From assembly GCA_024102975.1 (NCBI GenBank), contig JAGFJD010000287.1:1-33298 (forward strand): a DNA stretch of 33,298 nucleotides, read 5' to 3'. The notes beneath the pieces were generated by a model that saw nothing but the letters and a program-made list of their open reading frames with translations, was not told the origin of the DNA and did not search any database. Made by a program: the position numbers and the translations under genes. Shown one piece after another: positions 7,629 to 14,543 of the stretch. Each line of letters begins with the position of its first letter. Position 1 is the first letter of the stretch. This DNA is from Phaeodactylibacter sp. GTDB lineage: Bacteria; Bacteroidota; Bacteroidia; Chitinophagales; Saprospiraceae.

Positions 7629-9257
7629 ATGAATACCCGTTTCAGCGGCTTGATTACCGGATTGCTATTGCTCTTTCTGGCCTGTTGCGCTATAGAGGCT
7701 GCTGCTCAGTCCAGGAAAAACTACACCCCTCCGCCCCCCAAGCGAGAATTCCGGGGTGTCTGGATCGCCACCGTCAACAACCTGGATTATCCCAAAAAGC
7801 CGACGTCCTGGCCCACCGCTCAAAAGGAGGAGTGGAAGAACCTGTTGAAGAAGCTCAAAGAGCTGGGCTTCAATGCGGTTGTCTTTCAGGTGCGCCCCGC
7901 CGGCGACGCCTTTTACTTTTCCGAGCTTGCGCCCTGGTCGGAATACCTTACCGGCAGGCAGGGCCTGCCTCCCAGGCCGGAATACGACGTCCTGCAGTTC
8001 CTCATTGAAGAAACCCACAGGAACGGCATGGAATTCCACGCCTGGTTCAACCCTTTCCGGGCCACTATGGGGCTGGATACCAGCGCCCTGCACCCGCTCC
8101 ACGTCTTCAACCGCCATCGCGGCTGGGTGGTGCAGTACGGCCGGCGTTTTTACCTCAACCCCGGCATCCCGCAGGTGCGGGAACACGTGCGGGATGTCGT
8201 GGCTGAAGTGGTCGCCAAATACGATGTCGACGGCGTTCACTTCGACGACTATTTCTATCCCTACCCTCTGGCCAACGAGACTTTTCCCGACAGCCTCGAT
8301 TACCGCGCCTATGGGGCCAGCTACAAAACCATCGGCGACTGGCGCCGCAGCAACGTGGACGAGGTGGTGGAGCTGGTGAGCGCCTCCATTAAAGAACTCA
8401 AGCCCAATGTGTACTTCGGGATCAGCCCCTTCGGGGTATGGCGCAATAAGGATAAGGATCCTTTGGGGTCGGAAACGAAGGCCAGCATTGGTTCTTATGA
8501 CGACCTGTACGCCGACATCCTGGGCTGGCTGCGCCAGGGATGGATCGACTACGTCGTGCCCCAGATTTACTGGAATATAGGCTTTGGGCCTGCCGACTAC
8601 GCTACCCTGCAGCGCTGGTGGAGCCAGCACGCCGGCGAGCGGCAGTTGTACATCGGCCACGCCGCCTACAAAGTGGGCAATGACCGGCAGGAACAATGGA
8701 ATGACCCGGGCGAGATCGGCCGCCAGCTTTCGCTCAACCGCCGCAACAGCCGGGTCAACGGCTCGGTATTCTTCCGCGCCGAGTCGGTGCTGAGCGACCC
8801 GCTGGGCCTGAAGGATTCCCTTCGGGTTTATTTCCAGGAACCGGCTCTTCTGCCGGACCGCCCCGAGCTGTCGCTGGGCGTATTCTCCGCTCCGGACCTG
8901 AGGCGGGTGAAAAACCAGCGCGGAAAAGCCCGGGTCATCTGGCGGCCGGCAAAGGAAGACCGGGAAAAGCCGCCCAGTTATTATATCGTCTACCGATTCA
9001 ACGGCAACACCGTCGGCGATATGGACGACCCCAGAAACATCCGGTATATCAGTTGCATGAACGACGGGAGCAAAAAATTCCAGTTTGTCGATCCCGCCTT
9101 CGAGGAAGGACAGACGTACACCTACCTGGTCACAGCGGCCAACCGCGCCCATACGGAGAGCGCGCCCAGCAAGGCGGCCCCCGTCACCCGGCAAAACAAC
9201 CGGATCAAAAAGTTCAAGCCCCCGAAACGGAGCAAACGGAGGCGGGGCAGAGACTGA
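7629..9257 (+). CDS. Secreted glycosyl-hydrolase-like GHL10 (DUF187/YngK-type) protein
   Basis: The 542-residue protein has a signal peptide ending around AIEAAAQ (residues 21-27). Residues about 39-400 form the GHL10 TIM-barrel domain: REFRGVWIATVNN (39-51), FNAVVFQVRPAGDAFY, FHAWFNPFRA, and DGVHFDDYFYPYP (201-213), whose acidic pair D206/D207 is the expected catalytic region. PQIYWN and YFGISPFGVWRN are further family hallmarks. Residues about 425-520 look like a fibronectin type III domain (SYYIVYRFNG, YTYLVTAANR). The lysine/arginine-rich tail (KKFKPPKRSKRRRGRD) is unusual and is not a T9SS signal. The family acts on cell-wall or other glycans, but the substrate cannot be read from sequence. 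It is a separate transcription unit between the helical protein and the egt operon. Confidence 0.9.
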   Translation: MNTRFSGLITGLLLLFLACCAIEAAAQSRKNYTPPPPKREFRGVWIATVNNLDYPKKPTSWPTAQKEEWKNLLKKLKELGFNAVVFQVRPAGDAFYFSELAPWSEYLTGRQGLPPRPEYDVLQFLIEETHRNGMEFHAWFNPFRATMGLDTSALHPLHVFNRHRGWVVQYGRRFYLNPGIPQVREHVRDVVAEVVAKYDVDGVHFDDYFYPYPLANETFPDSLDYRAYGASYKTIGDWRRSNVDEVVELVSASIKELKPNVYFGISPFGVWRNKDKDPLGSETKASIGSYDDLYADILGWLRQGWIDYVVPQIYWNIGFGPADYATLQRWWSQHAGERQLYIGHAAYKVGNDRQEQWNDPGEIGRQLSLNRRNSRVNGSVFFRAESVLSDPLGLKDSLRVYFQEPALLPDRPELSLGVFSAPDLRRVKNQRGKARVIWRPAKEDREKPPSYYIVYRFNGNTVGDMDDPRNIRYISCMNDGSKKFQFVDPAFEEGQTYTYLVTAANRAHTESAPSKAAPVTRQNNRIKKFKPPKRSKRRRGRD

Positions 9258-9321
9258 GGGTAAAAAGGGGAAACAGGGCTATTCTCTGCCCGGAGTAAAC
9301 CCCTGGCTCTTTCTCCCTGTT

Positions 9322-9420
9322 ATACTGACGTACGGCTGGCTTTGCATCAAAAACGGCCCAGCGGGCACATACACCGGGCCCGCAGTTTGCGCAAAGCACG
9401 AACAGCACGTGCGTCAGTAT
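9322..9420. repeat. Palindromic element, ATACTGAC/GTCAGTAT family, 99-bp variant
   Basis: The ends ATACTGACGTACG and CGTGCGTCAGTAT are inverted repeats matching at 12 of 13 positions. Inside are further nested pairings, GCTTTGC with GCAAAGC and GCGGGC with GCCCGC, so the element can fold into one long branched hairpin. The first 18 bases match the hairpin-1 end of the elements at 27296 and 33159 at 16 of 18 positions, which puts it in the same family with a different interior. It lies 26 nt before the first gene of the egt operon. Confidence 0.8.
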
Positions 9421-9446
9421 AGAACAGGTGAAAAAAACAACAACAA

Positions 9447-10334
9447 ATGGCAATTAAAGAAAAATGGCAACCCTTAACCCACACCGAAACCACTGAACTC
9501 AACGAAACTTCTACCCAACTGCACCATGCCTCGCAGTTCGTCGCTGTTTTCGGCAACAGCCTTCTGCCCAAAGCTGCCGACGACTCCCAGTCCAGCATGG
9601 TATGGCTCCCCGGCCTGAAAGCCCTGGCCGGCCAGGAGATCAACCTGAAACGCCGCATCCGCATGGCGCTGCTTTACGAATCTTTCGAGCTGCAACTGAT
9701 CAACGAGAACGATGAGGCGCTGGGCGTCTTCCCGCTGTCCGGCCAGACCAAAACCACGGCCCTGAGTTTCGTGCGCACGCAGGCCCGGTCGTTCGGAAAA
9801 AAGGCGGACGATATCCAGCCGATCAGCCATTTCGAGCTGCCCCGGCACGGCCTGGACGAAGGCGCGCCGTTTATAATGACCAATCCCGCCCACTTTCAGG
9901 AGCTGGCGCGGTACCGGCATAATGCCCAACTGGCGCTTACCAAAATCGCCGAAGCGTTCGAATATGCCTCCGCAGTCGCTACCTGGCCCCATCACTTCGA
10001 TACCGGAAGTTTGATCCCCGTGAAATTTGACGACCAGAGCAACCCGGTCAAAACCGTAGGGATCGGCCTGGCGCCGGCCGACGGCATGGTCGGAGAGTTT
10101 TATTTCTACGTCAACCACTGGCAAAAGCAGGGCAAGGCCGATTACGATACGCTGCCCAGCCTGCCGGAAGGCGCCGAATGGCACACCAAAGACTGGAAAG
10201 GGGCCATCCTCAGAATGTCGGCAGTGGTGCAGAAAAAGACAGCCGCAGAACAGGCGGAACTGGTGGATGCCTTCCTGCGGTCCGCCGTCGACGCTTCGTT
10301 CGGAATACTGGAAAAGGAGGCGGTGAAGGCTTGA
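9447..10334 (+). CDS. Conserved protein of unknown function, first gene of the egt operon
   Basis: The 295-residue protein has no signal peptide or transmembrane segment. The C-terminal third is the most distinctive: TWPHHFDTGSLI, then VGIGLAPADGMVGEFYFYVNHW, and EWHTKDWKGAIL. This order (PHHFD, then a GEFYFYV strand, then WHT) is reminiscent of the C-terminal part of DUF5996-like proteins, but the match is distant and I do not assign it. The histidines in HHFD and WHT could bind a metal. Its stop is 49 nt before the hydrolase start and it points the same way as egtB and egtD, which suggests one transcript. A role in thiol metabolism is only guilt by association. Confidence 0.85.
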   Translation: MAIKEKWQPLTHTETTELNETSTQLHHASQFVAVFGNSLLPKAADDSQSSMVWLPGLKALAGQEINLKRRIRMALLYESFELQLINENDEALGVFPLSGQTKTTALSFVRTQARSFGKKADDIQPISHFELPRHGLDEGAPFIMTNPAHFQELARYRHNAQLALTKIAEAFEYASAVATWPHHFDTGSLIPVKFDDQSNPVKTVGIGLAPADGMVGEFYFYVNHWQKQGKADYDTLPSLPEGAEWHTKDWKGAILRMSAVVQKKTAAEQAELVDAFLRSAVDASFGILEKEAVKA

Positions 10335-10383
10335 TGTGTATGTGAGGGCACTCTCAGCTTCAAACGCAACAACTTCAAACCCA

Positions 10384-11271
10384 ATGACCCTAGCTCTGAG
10401 GTTAAGCCAGTGGGCGTTCACTCTTTTTGCAGGGTTGATACTGTTTATCAACTCCTGCGTCTCTTTTCATACAGAAGACCGGAAAGTGGAGCGCTACTTC
10501 GAAAAACGCCAGGTGCCGGTGCGGACCGGCTATCTGGATTTTCACGGGAAGCCCAGCCGATATGTGGAAACGGGACTGGAGCGGGAGAACAAGCTCGTCG
10601 TTTTCGTCCATGGCGCGCCGGGTTCTTCCAACAACTTTTTCAGCTACCTGGCCGACCCGCTCCTGCTGAAAGAAGCCCGCCTGGTGTCCATCGACCGCCT
10701 GGGATACGGCGAATCTGCCCTGGGCCAGGCGGAGCCCTCCATCGCCGTCCAGGCCGAACAGGTGCGGCAGTTGGTACAACAATTCCGGGCAGATACCGTT
10801 GTGCTGGTAGGGCATTCCTACGGCGGGCCTATTGTAGCCAAATGTGCTATGGATTTCCCGGAAGAACTCACAGCCGTCGTCATGCTCGCGCCGGTCAACG
10901 ATCCGGATAACGAGCCGATCTTCTGGTATTCCCACTTCGGCCGCTGGAAAGCTACCCGGTGGATGCTGCCCGCCGCCCTGAAAGTGGCCGCAGACGAAAA
11001 GTTCTCCCACGCCAAAGCCCTCGCTGCCATCGCCGGTGGATGGAAAGGGATTTCAATACCGATCGTCCACATCCATGGCAGGAAAGACGGCCTGGCGCCT
11101 CTGGCCAATGTGGCGTTCAGCGAAAAAAACATACCCCCTCAATACTTAAATCTGATCTATTTGGAAAATACCGGACATTTGATACCCTGGACAGATTACG
11201 AACTTGTGCGGGAAACTTTACTGAAGCTGCTTGTAACTCCAAAAGTGGCGGAATCAGAACAGGGAAACTGA
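10384..11271 (+). CDS. Alpha/beta-hydrolase, probable lipoprotein, in the egt operon
   Basis: With the ATG at 10384 the protein has 295 residues and begins with a hydrophobic signal followed by FINSC, a plausible lipobox with C25. A GTG at 10336 would add 16 residues but would spoil the signal peptide. The hydrolase core is complete: HGAPG oxyanion region (76-80), nucleophile S145 in GHSYGG, D235 in HGRKDG and H265 in NTGHLIPW. The fold suggests a serine hydrolase acting on an ester or amide outside the cytoplasm. Its stop codon is only 2 nt before the egtB start, so the two are very probably co-transcribed. No known ergothioneine enzyme has this fold, so any link to that pathway is open. Confidence 0.9.
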   Translation: MTLALRLSQWAFTLFAGLILFINSCVSFHTEDRKVERYFEKRQVPVRTGYLDFHGKPSRYVETGLERENKLVVFVHGAPGSSNNFFSYLADPLLLKEARLVSIDRLGYGESALGQAEPSIAVQAEQVRQLVQQFRADTVVLVGHSYGGPIVAKCAMDFPEELTAVVMLAPVNDPDNEPIFWYSHFGRWKATRWMLPAALKVAADEKFSHAKALAAIAGGWKGISIPIVHIHGRKDGLAPLANVAFSEKNIPPQYLNLIYLENTGHLIPWTDYELVRETLLKLLVTPKVAESEQGN

Positions 11272-11273
11272 CT

Positions 11274-12563
11274 ATGACAATCCAAACCAACATCACTCAA
11301 TCCCAGGCCATTTTGCGCCGCTACCGGGAAATCCGGGAGCAAAGCCTGAGCCTCTGCGCCCCCCTCGAAGTGGAGGACTTTGTCGCTCAGCCGGCGGCCT
11401 TCGTCAGCCCGCCGAAGTGGCACCTGGGGCACGTCACCTGGTTTTTTGAAAACTTTATCCTGGCCCGGTACCTGGACGGCTATGAGCTGTTCAACGAGCG
11501 GTTGAACTATTGCTTCAACAGCTACTATCAGAGCCAGGGCCCGCGCATCCTGCGCAACAAGCGGGGCAACCTCACCCGCCCGCCATTGCGCGAGGTGCTG
11601 GCCTACCGCTCTTACGTCGATGAACGCATGGCGCGCCTGCTGGGCCAGTACCACGACAGCGAAGTGCCGCAGCAACTGGCAGCCCTCATTGAGGTGGGCC
11701 TGCAGCACGAGCAACAGCACCAGGAACTGCTGGTCACGGATATCAAGTACATACTGGGGCACAACCCGTTGCACCCGGCCTACCGGGAAGCCGGGGGCCC
11801 GGAAAGCCGGAGGCCAAAGGAAAAAGAGCCGGCAGAGCCGGAATTTACCGGGATTCCGGAAGGCATCTATGAGATCGGCTATCAGGGCGACGGCTTCTGC
11901 TGGGACAACGAGAAGAGCGCCCACAAAGCCTACCTGCATGAATACGCCATCGCCAACCGCCTGGTGACGAACGGCGAATACGTCAAATTCATAGAAGCCG
12001 GCGGTTACGAAAATTTCGAGCCCTGGCTGGACGAAGGCTGGGCCTGGGCGCAGCAACTGGAAGTGAAAGCTCCGCTGTACTGGTATGAACAGGACGGCCA
12101 GTGGTGGCATTACACCATGAGCGGCCTGCAGCCGGTGGACCCTCTTGAGCCGGTAACGCACATCAGCTACTACGAAGCGGACGCCTACGCCCGCTGGCGG
12201 GGCCTGCGCCTGCCTACCGAACAGGAATGGGAAGCCGCCTGCCGCCTCCGGTACGAGGACATACCCGAAGATGCCAACTTCGCCGGGTCCGGCCGCTACC
12301 ACCCTCGCCCGCAACAGGGCAGCAGAGACTTCCAGATGCTGGGCGACACCTGGGAATGGACCGGCAGCGCTTACCTGCCCTATCCCAATTACCCCCGGTT
12401 CGAAGGCGACCTGGGAGAATACAACGGCAAATTTATGGTCAACCAGATGGTGCTGCGGGGCGGCTCCTGCGCCACGCCGGCCTCGCACCTGCGCTTCACC
12501 TACCGCAATTTTTTCCACGCCGACGAACGCTGGCAGTTTACCGGCATCCGGCTGGCGAAGTAA
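11274..12563 (+). CDS. egtB: Ergothioneine biosynthesis sulfoxide synthase EgtB
   Basis: EgtB is a non-heme iron enzyme that joins hercynine to a thiol with O2, forming the sulfoxide intermediate of ergothioneine. The 429-residue protein has the standard order: an N-terminal DinB-like domain with the iron ligands H53 (WHLGH) and H145/H149 in the HX3HXE motif (145-151), then a C-terminal FGE-sulfatase domain (about 195-429) with LPTEQEWEAA, GDTWEWTGS and LRGGSC. The loop near the end reads RNFFHADERWQF; aligned to the mycobacterial enzyme it lacks the Asp and Arg that bind gamma-glutamyl-cysteine, suggesting cysteine as co-substrate. The ATG at 11274 is preferred because a longer frame would overlap the hydrolase. 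egtD follows after an 83-nt palindromic spacer. Confidence 0.96.
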   Translation: MTIQTNITQSQAILRRYREIREQSLSLCAPLEVEDFVAQPAAFVSPPKWHLGHVTWFFENFILARYLDGYELFNERLNYCFNSYYQSQGPRILRNKRGNLTRPPLREVLAYRSYVDERMARLLGQYHDSEVPQQLAALIEVGLQHEQQHQELLVTDIKYILGHNPLHPAYREAGGPESRRPKEKEPAEPEFTGIPEGIYEIGYQGDGFCWDNEKSAHKAYLHEYAIANRLVTNGEYVKFIEAGGYENFEPWLDEGWAWAQQLEVKAPLYWYEQDGQWWHYTMSGLQPVDPLEPVTHISYYEADAYARWRGLRLPTEQEWEAACRLRYEDIPEDANFAGSGRYHPRPQQGSRDFQMLGDTWEWTGSAYLPYPNYPRFEGDLGEYNGKFMVNQMVLRGGSCATPASHLRFTYRNFFHADERWQFTGIRLAK

Positions 12564-12568
12564 GAAAT

Positions 12569-12640
12569 GTGCATTTGTGCATTCGCGTACAGGTGTATAC
12601 GGATCCGGGCACGAATGCACAAACGCACGAACACACATCC
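12569..12640. repeat. Inverted octamer array filling the egtB-egtD spacer
   Basis: The spacer can be cut into nine exact 8-bp steps: GTGCATTT and GTGCATTC on the left, a less regular centre, then GCACGAAT, GCACAAAC, GCACGAAC on the right, ending 6 nt before the egtD ATG. The arms 12569-12585 and 12612-12628 are complementary over 17 bp with one mismatch. As RNA it would be a strong hairpin inside the operon just upstream of egtD, and could reduce read-through or alter mRNA stability. Confidence 0.8.
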
Positions 12641-12646
12641 AAAACC

Positions 12647-13609
12647 ATGCCCACTACCCAACAATCCCAACCTCTCACCGCCTTCGCCCGGGACGTCCTC
12701 CAGGGCCTGAGCGGCACGCCCAGGAAGCTGTCCTCCCGTTATTTTTATGACGAGCAGGGCGACAAGCTTTTCCAGCAGATCATGCGCATGCCGGAGTATT
12801 ACCTCACGGATTGCGAGCTGGAGATATTTGAACGCCGGAAGCAGGACATCCTTCGGGCCATCGGGCTGGAACAATTCCAGCTGCTGGAACTGGGTGCCGG
12901 CGACGGGATGAAAACCAAGGTCCTCCTCCGTCACTTTCTGGAAAGCGGGGCGGATTTCCGGTACCAGCCTATCGACATATCTCCCAATGTGTTGATAGAA
13001 CTGGAGGAGAGCCTCCGCGCCGAGCTGCCGGCTCTTCAGGTGAAAAGCCTGCCGGGCGATTACTTCCAGGTGCTGCACGAACTGCGCGGAGGAGGCGGCC
13101 AGCCCAAAGTGGTGCTCTTCCTGGGCGCCAACATCGGCAATTATACCCGGGAAGAGGCGGTGTCCTTCCTCCGGTCGGTAGCCGCGGAATTAAATCCCGG
13201 CGATTTGCTGCTCATCGGTTTCGACCTGAAGAAAGACCCCGCCGTCATCCTCGACGCTTACAACGACCCGGCCGGCGTCACTGCCGCCTTCAACCTCAAC
13301 CTGCTCCGCCGTTTGAACCGGGAGCTGGGCGCCAATTTCGAACTCCAGGGCTTCAGACACTGGGAAACTTACAACCCGCTCTCCGGAGACGCGAAGAGCT
13401 ATCTCGTCAGCCTTAAAGACCAGCACGTTTTCATCAAGGCCCTCAACCGCTCCTTCCACTTCGAAGCCTGGGAAGCCATCGATGTGGAACTCTCCAAAAA
13501 GTACAGCATTTCCGGGCTGGAAAGCCTGGCGGAACAGTCGGGCTTCGCCGTACAGGAACATTTTTTTGATAAGAAGGGGTATTTTGTGGATAGCTTGTGG
13601 CGGAGGTGA
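12647..13609 (+). CDS. egtD: L-histidine N-alpha-methyltransferase EgtD
   Basis: EgtD trimethylates the alpha-amino group of histidine with S-adenosylmethionine to make hercynine, the EgtB substrate. The 320-residue protein has the normal family length. RYFYDEQGDKLFQQI (31-45) and PEYYLTDCELEIF (49-61) are the N-terminal hallmarks, LLELGAGDG (79-87) is the SAM-binding glycine motif, and VVLFLGANIGNY is the conserved central motif. The C-terminal GYFVDSLW ending is also typical. I chose the ATG at 12647; an upstream frame exists but would run through the egtB gene. The protein is cytoplasmic. No egtE C-S lyase, egtA or egtC is present within the window. Confidence 0.96.
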   Translation: MPTTQQSQPLTAFARDVLQGLSGTPRKLSSRYFYDEQGDKLFQQIMRMPEYYLTDCELEIFERRKQDILRAIGLEQFQLLELGAGDGMKTKVLLRHFLESGADFRYQPIDISPNVLIELEESLRAELPALQVKSLPGDYFQVLHELRGGGGQPKVVLFLGANIGNYTREEAVSFLRSVAAELNPGDLLLIGFDLKKDPAVILDAYNDPAGVTAAFNLNLLRRLNRELGANFELQGFRHWETYNPLSGDAKSYLVSLKDQHVFIKALNRSFHFEAWEAIDVELSKKYSISGLESLAEQSGFAVQEHFFDKKGYFVDSLWRR

Positions 13610-13620
13610 CGGGTGGGGGG

Positions 13621-13652
13621 ATATTGCTATATTGTTGTATTGTTGCTTTGCC
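13621..13652. repeat. Octamer array, four steps
   Basis: Four consecutive 8-mers (ATATTGCT, ATATTGTT, GTATTGTT, GCTTTGCC) lie 12 nt after the egtD stop. A similar ATATTGTT-type run occurs at 5033-5056 upstream of rpe. There is no facing inverted array here. Confidence 0.6.
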
Positions 13653-13670
13653 TGCGATACTGGGAGGAAT

Positions 13671-13757
13671 ACTGCCGGACATTTTTTGGACACAGAGTAC
13701 GCCGGCCATTTTGTCCGGTAGCATGGCCGGGAAGGCGTAGTGGCAGTTATTTTTTTT
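13671..13757 (+). terminator. Probable terminator of the egt operon
   Basis: CCGGCCAT (13702-13709) pairs with ATGGCCGG (13733-13740), an outer ACTGCC (13671-13676) can pair with GGCAGT (13742-13747), and the structure is followed by a run of eight T (13750-13757). It lies about 60 nt past the egtD stop. The bulged outer stem makes this less certain than a simple hairpin. Confidence 0.5.
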
Positions 13758-13864
13758 AGAAATCAGGGGCTTGCGAACGGCCGGATTCCAAACAGCGCCC
13801 TGGAAGAGGAGAAAGAAGCAAGCCTTTCCAACTCGCGCTAAGAAAATAACCCTAACCCATCCCG

Positions 13865-14239
13865 TCACGCCACCATCTCTGCAAAATCCGAGCGGAAGGC
13901 AGAAATGTCGAACGTTTCGAACGCCTGTTTGGGGATGTCGCGGAGAATAGACAGCAGGGCAGAAGCCATCAGCAGTAAGGTTTCCCTTTCTCCGGCGTCG
14001 TGCAGTTCTCTATCCGGCAGGGGGATGGTCAGTTCCAGTAGCCGTTCTTCGGGGTGGTATTGGTAGCCGGCGGCGGCGTTTTCATCCACGCTGAAGAGAA
14101 TGAATATTTCGTCCACCCCGCTCCCATATTTGAAGAGGGGAAAATTCTGGTTCATCCATTCTTCGAGGTATTCCCCTTTCAGGTGCTTGGTTGTCCTGAC
14201 GGTACTGACGATACTGATTTCGAAATTCCTGCCTTGCAT
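13865..14239 (-). CDS. Small protein of unknown function
   Basis: The 124-residue protein has no signal peptide or transmembrane segment. The N-terminal half reads as beta strands (NFEISIVSTVRTTK, VDEIFILFSVDE) and the C-terminal half as helices ending in AFRSDFAEMVA. It is acidic overall. I do not recognise a family. The frame shows normal codon bias for the window and lacks a competing frame, so I regard it as real. A long perfect inverted repeat lies 11 nt upstream of the start codon. Confidence 0.65.
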   Translation of the reverse strand: MQGRNFEISIVSTVRTTKHLKGEYLEEWMNQNFPLFKYGSGVDEIFILFSVDENAAAGYQYHPEERLLELTIPLPDRELHDAGERETLLLMASALLSILRDIPKQAFETFDISAFRSDFAEMVA

Positions 14240-14249
14240 AATTTTTTGT

Positions 14250-14315
14250 GTTGCGGTTTATCCCCGGTGCGATATTTGGTGGCTTTGCTGCTGTTGGGGG
14301 AGGATAAACCGCAAC
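14250..14315. repeat. Perfect 14-bp inverted repeat upstream of the 124-residue gene
   Basis: GTTGCGGTTTATCC (14250-14263) is the exact reverse complement of 14302-14315, with a 38-nt loop. It starts 11 nt upstream of the minus-strand start codon at 14239, so it would lie in the 5' leader or promoter. Unlike the array hairpins it has no 7- or 8-bp period. The rest of the spacer to 14543 holds a CTGCGG/CCGCAG hairpin at about 14340-14360 and nothing else I can name. Confidence 0.7.
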
Positions 14316-14543
14316 CCCCGTTCCGGGCCAGGCTTGCATCTGCGGCAAGATACCGCAGGCCGTGGACAGGGCTATCCAACAAAATTCAATGCTGCAGCTG
14401 ATTTTTGTCATTGCCCGAAACAGCCCACAAGCTGGATTTCCGGCAACGGACAGGGCTGGGACGACGGCGGCCGCATGCAGTTCGCTGCCGCAGGGATGGT
14501 TTATTTTCCGCCTTCGGATGACATCCGGCCCGGGGCCGCCAGG

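Noticed and set aside
7665..9194. 509-codon minus-strand frame opposite the GHL10 gene
   Set aside because: Shadow of GHL10; His/Val-rich composition without motifs.
10959..11273. Longer N-terminal extension of EgtB
   Set aside because: It overlaps the hydrolase gene in another frame; the family starts close to the ATG at 11274.
12569..12640. CRISPR-like array
   Set aside because: Units of 7-8 bp without spacers are not CRISPR repeats, and no cas gene is present.
12227..12646. Longer N-terminal extension of EgtD
   Set aside because: It overlaps egtB and the palindromic spacer; the EgtD family begins near the ATG at 12647.
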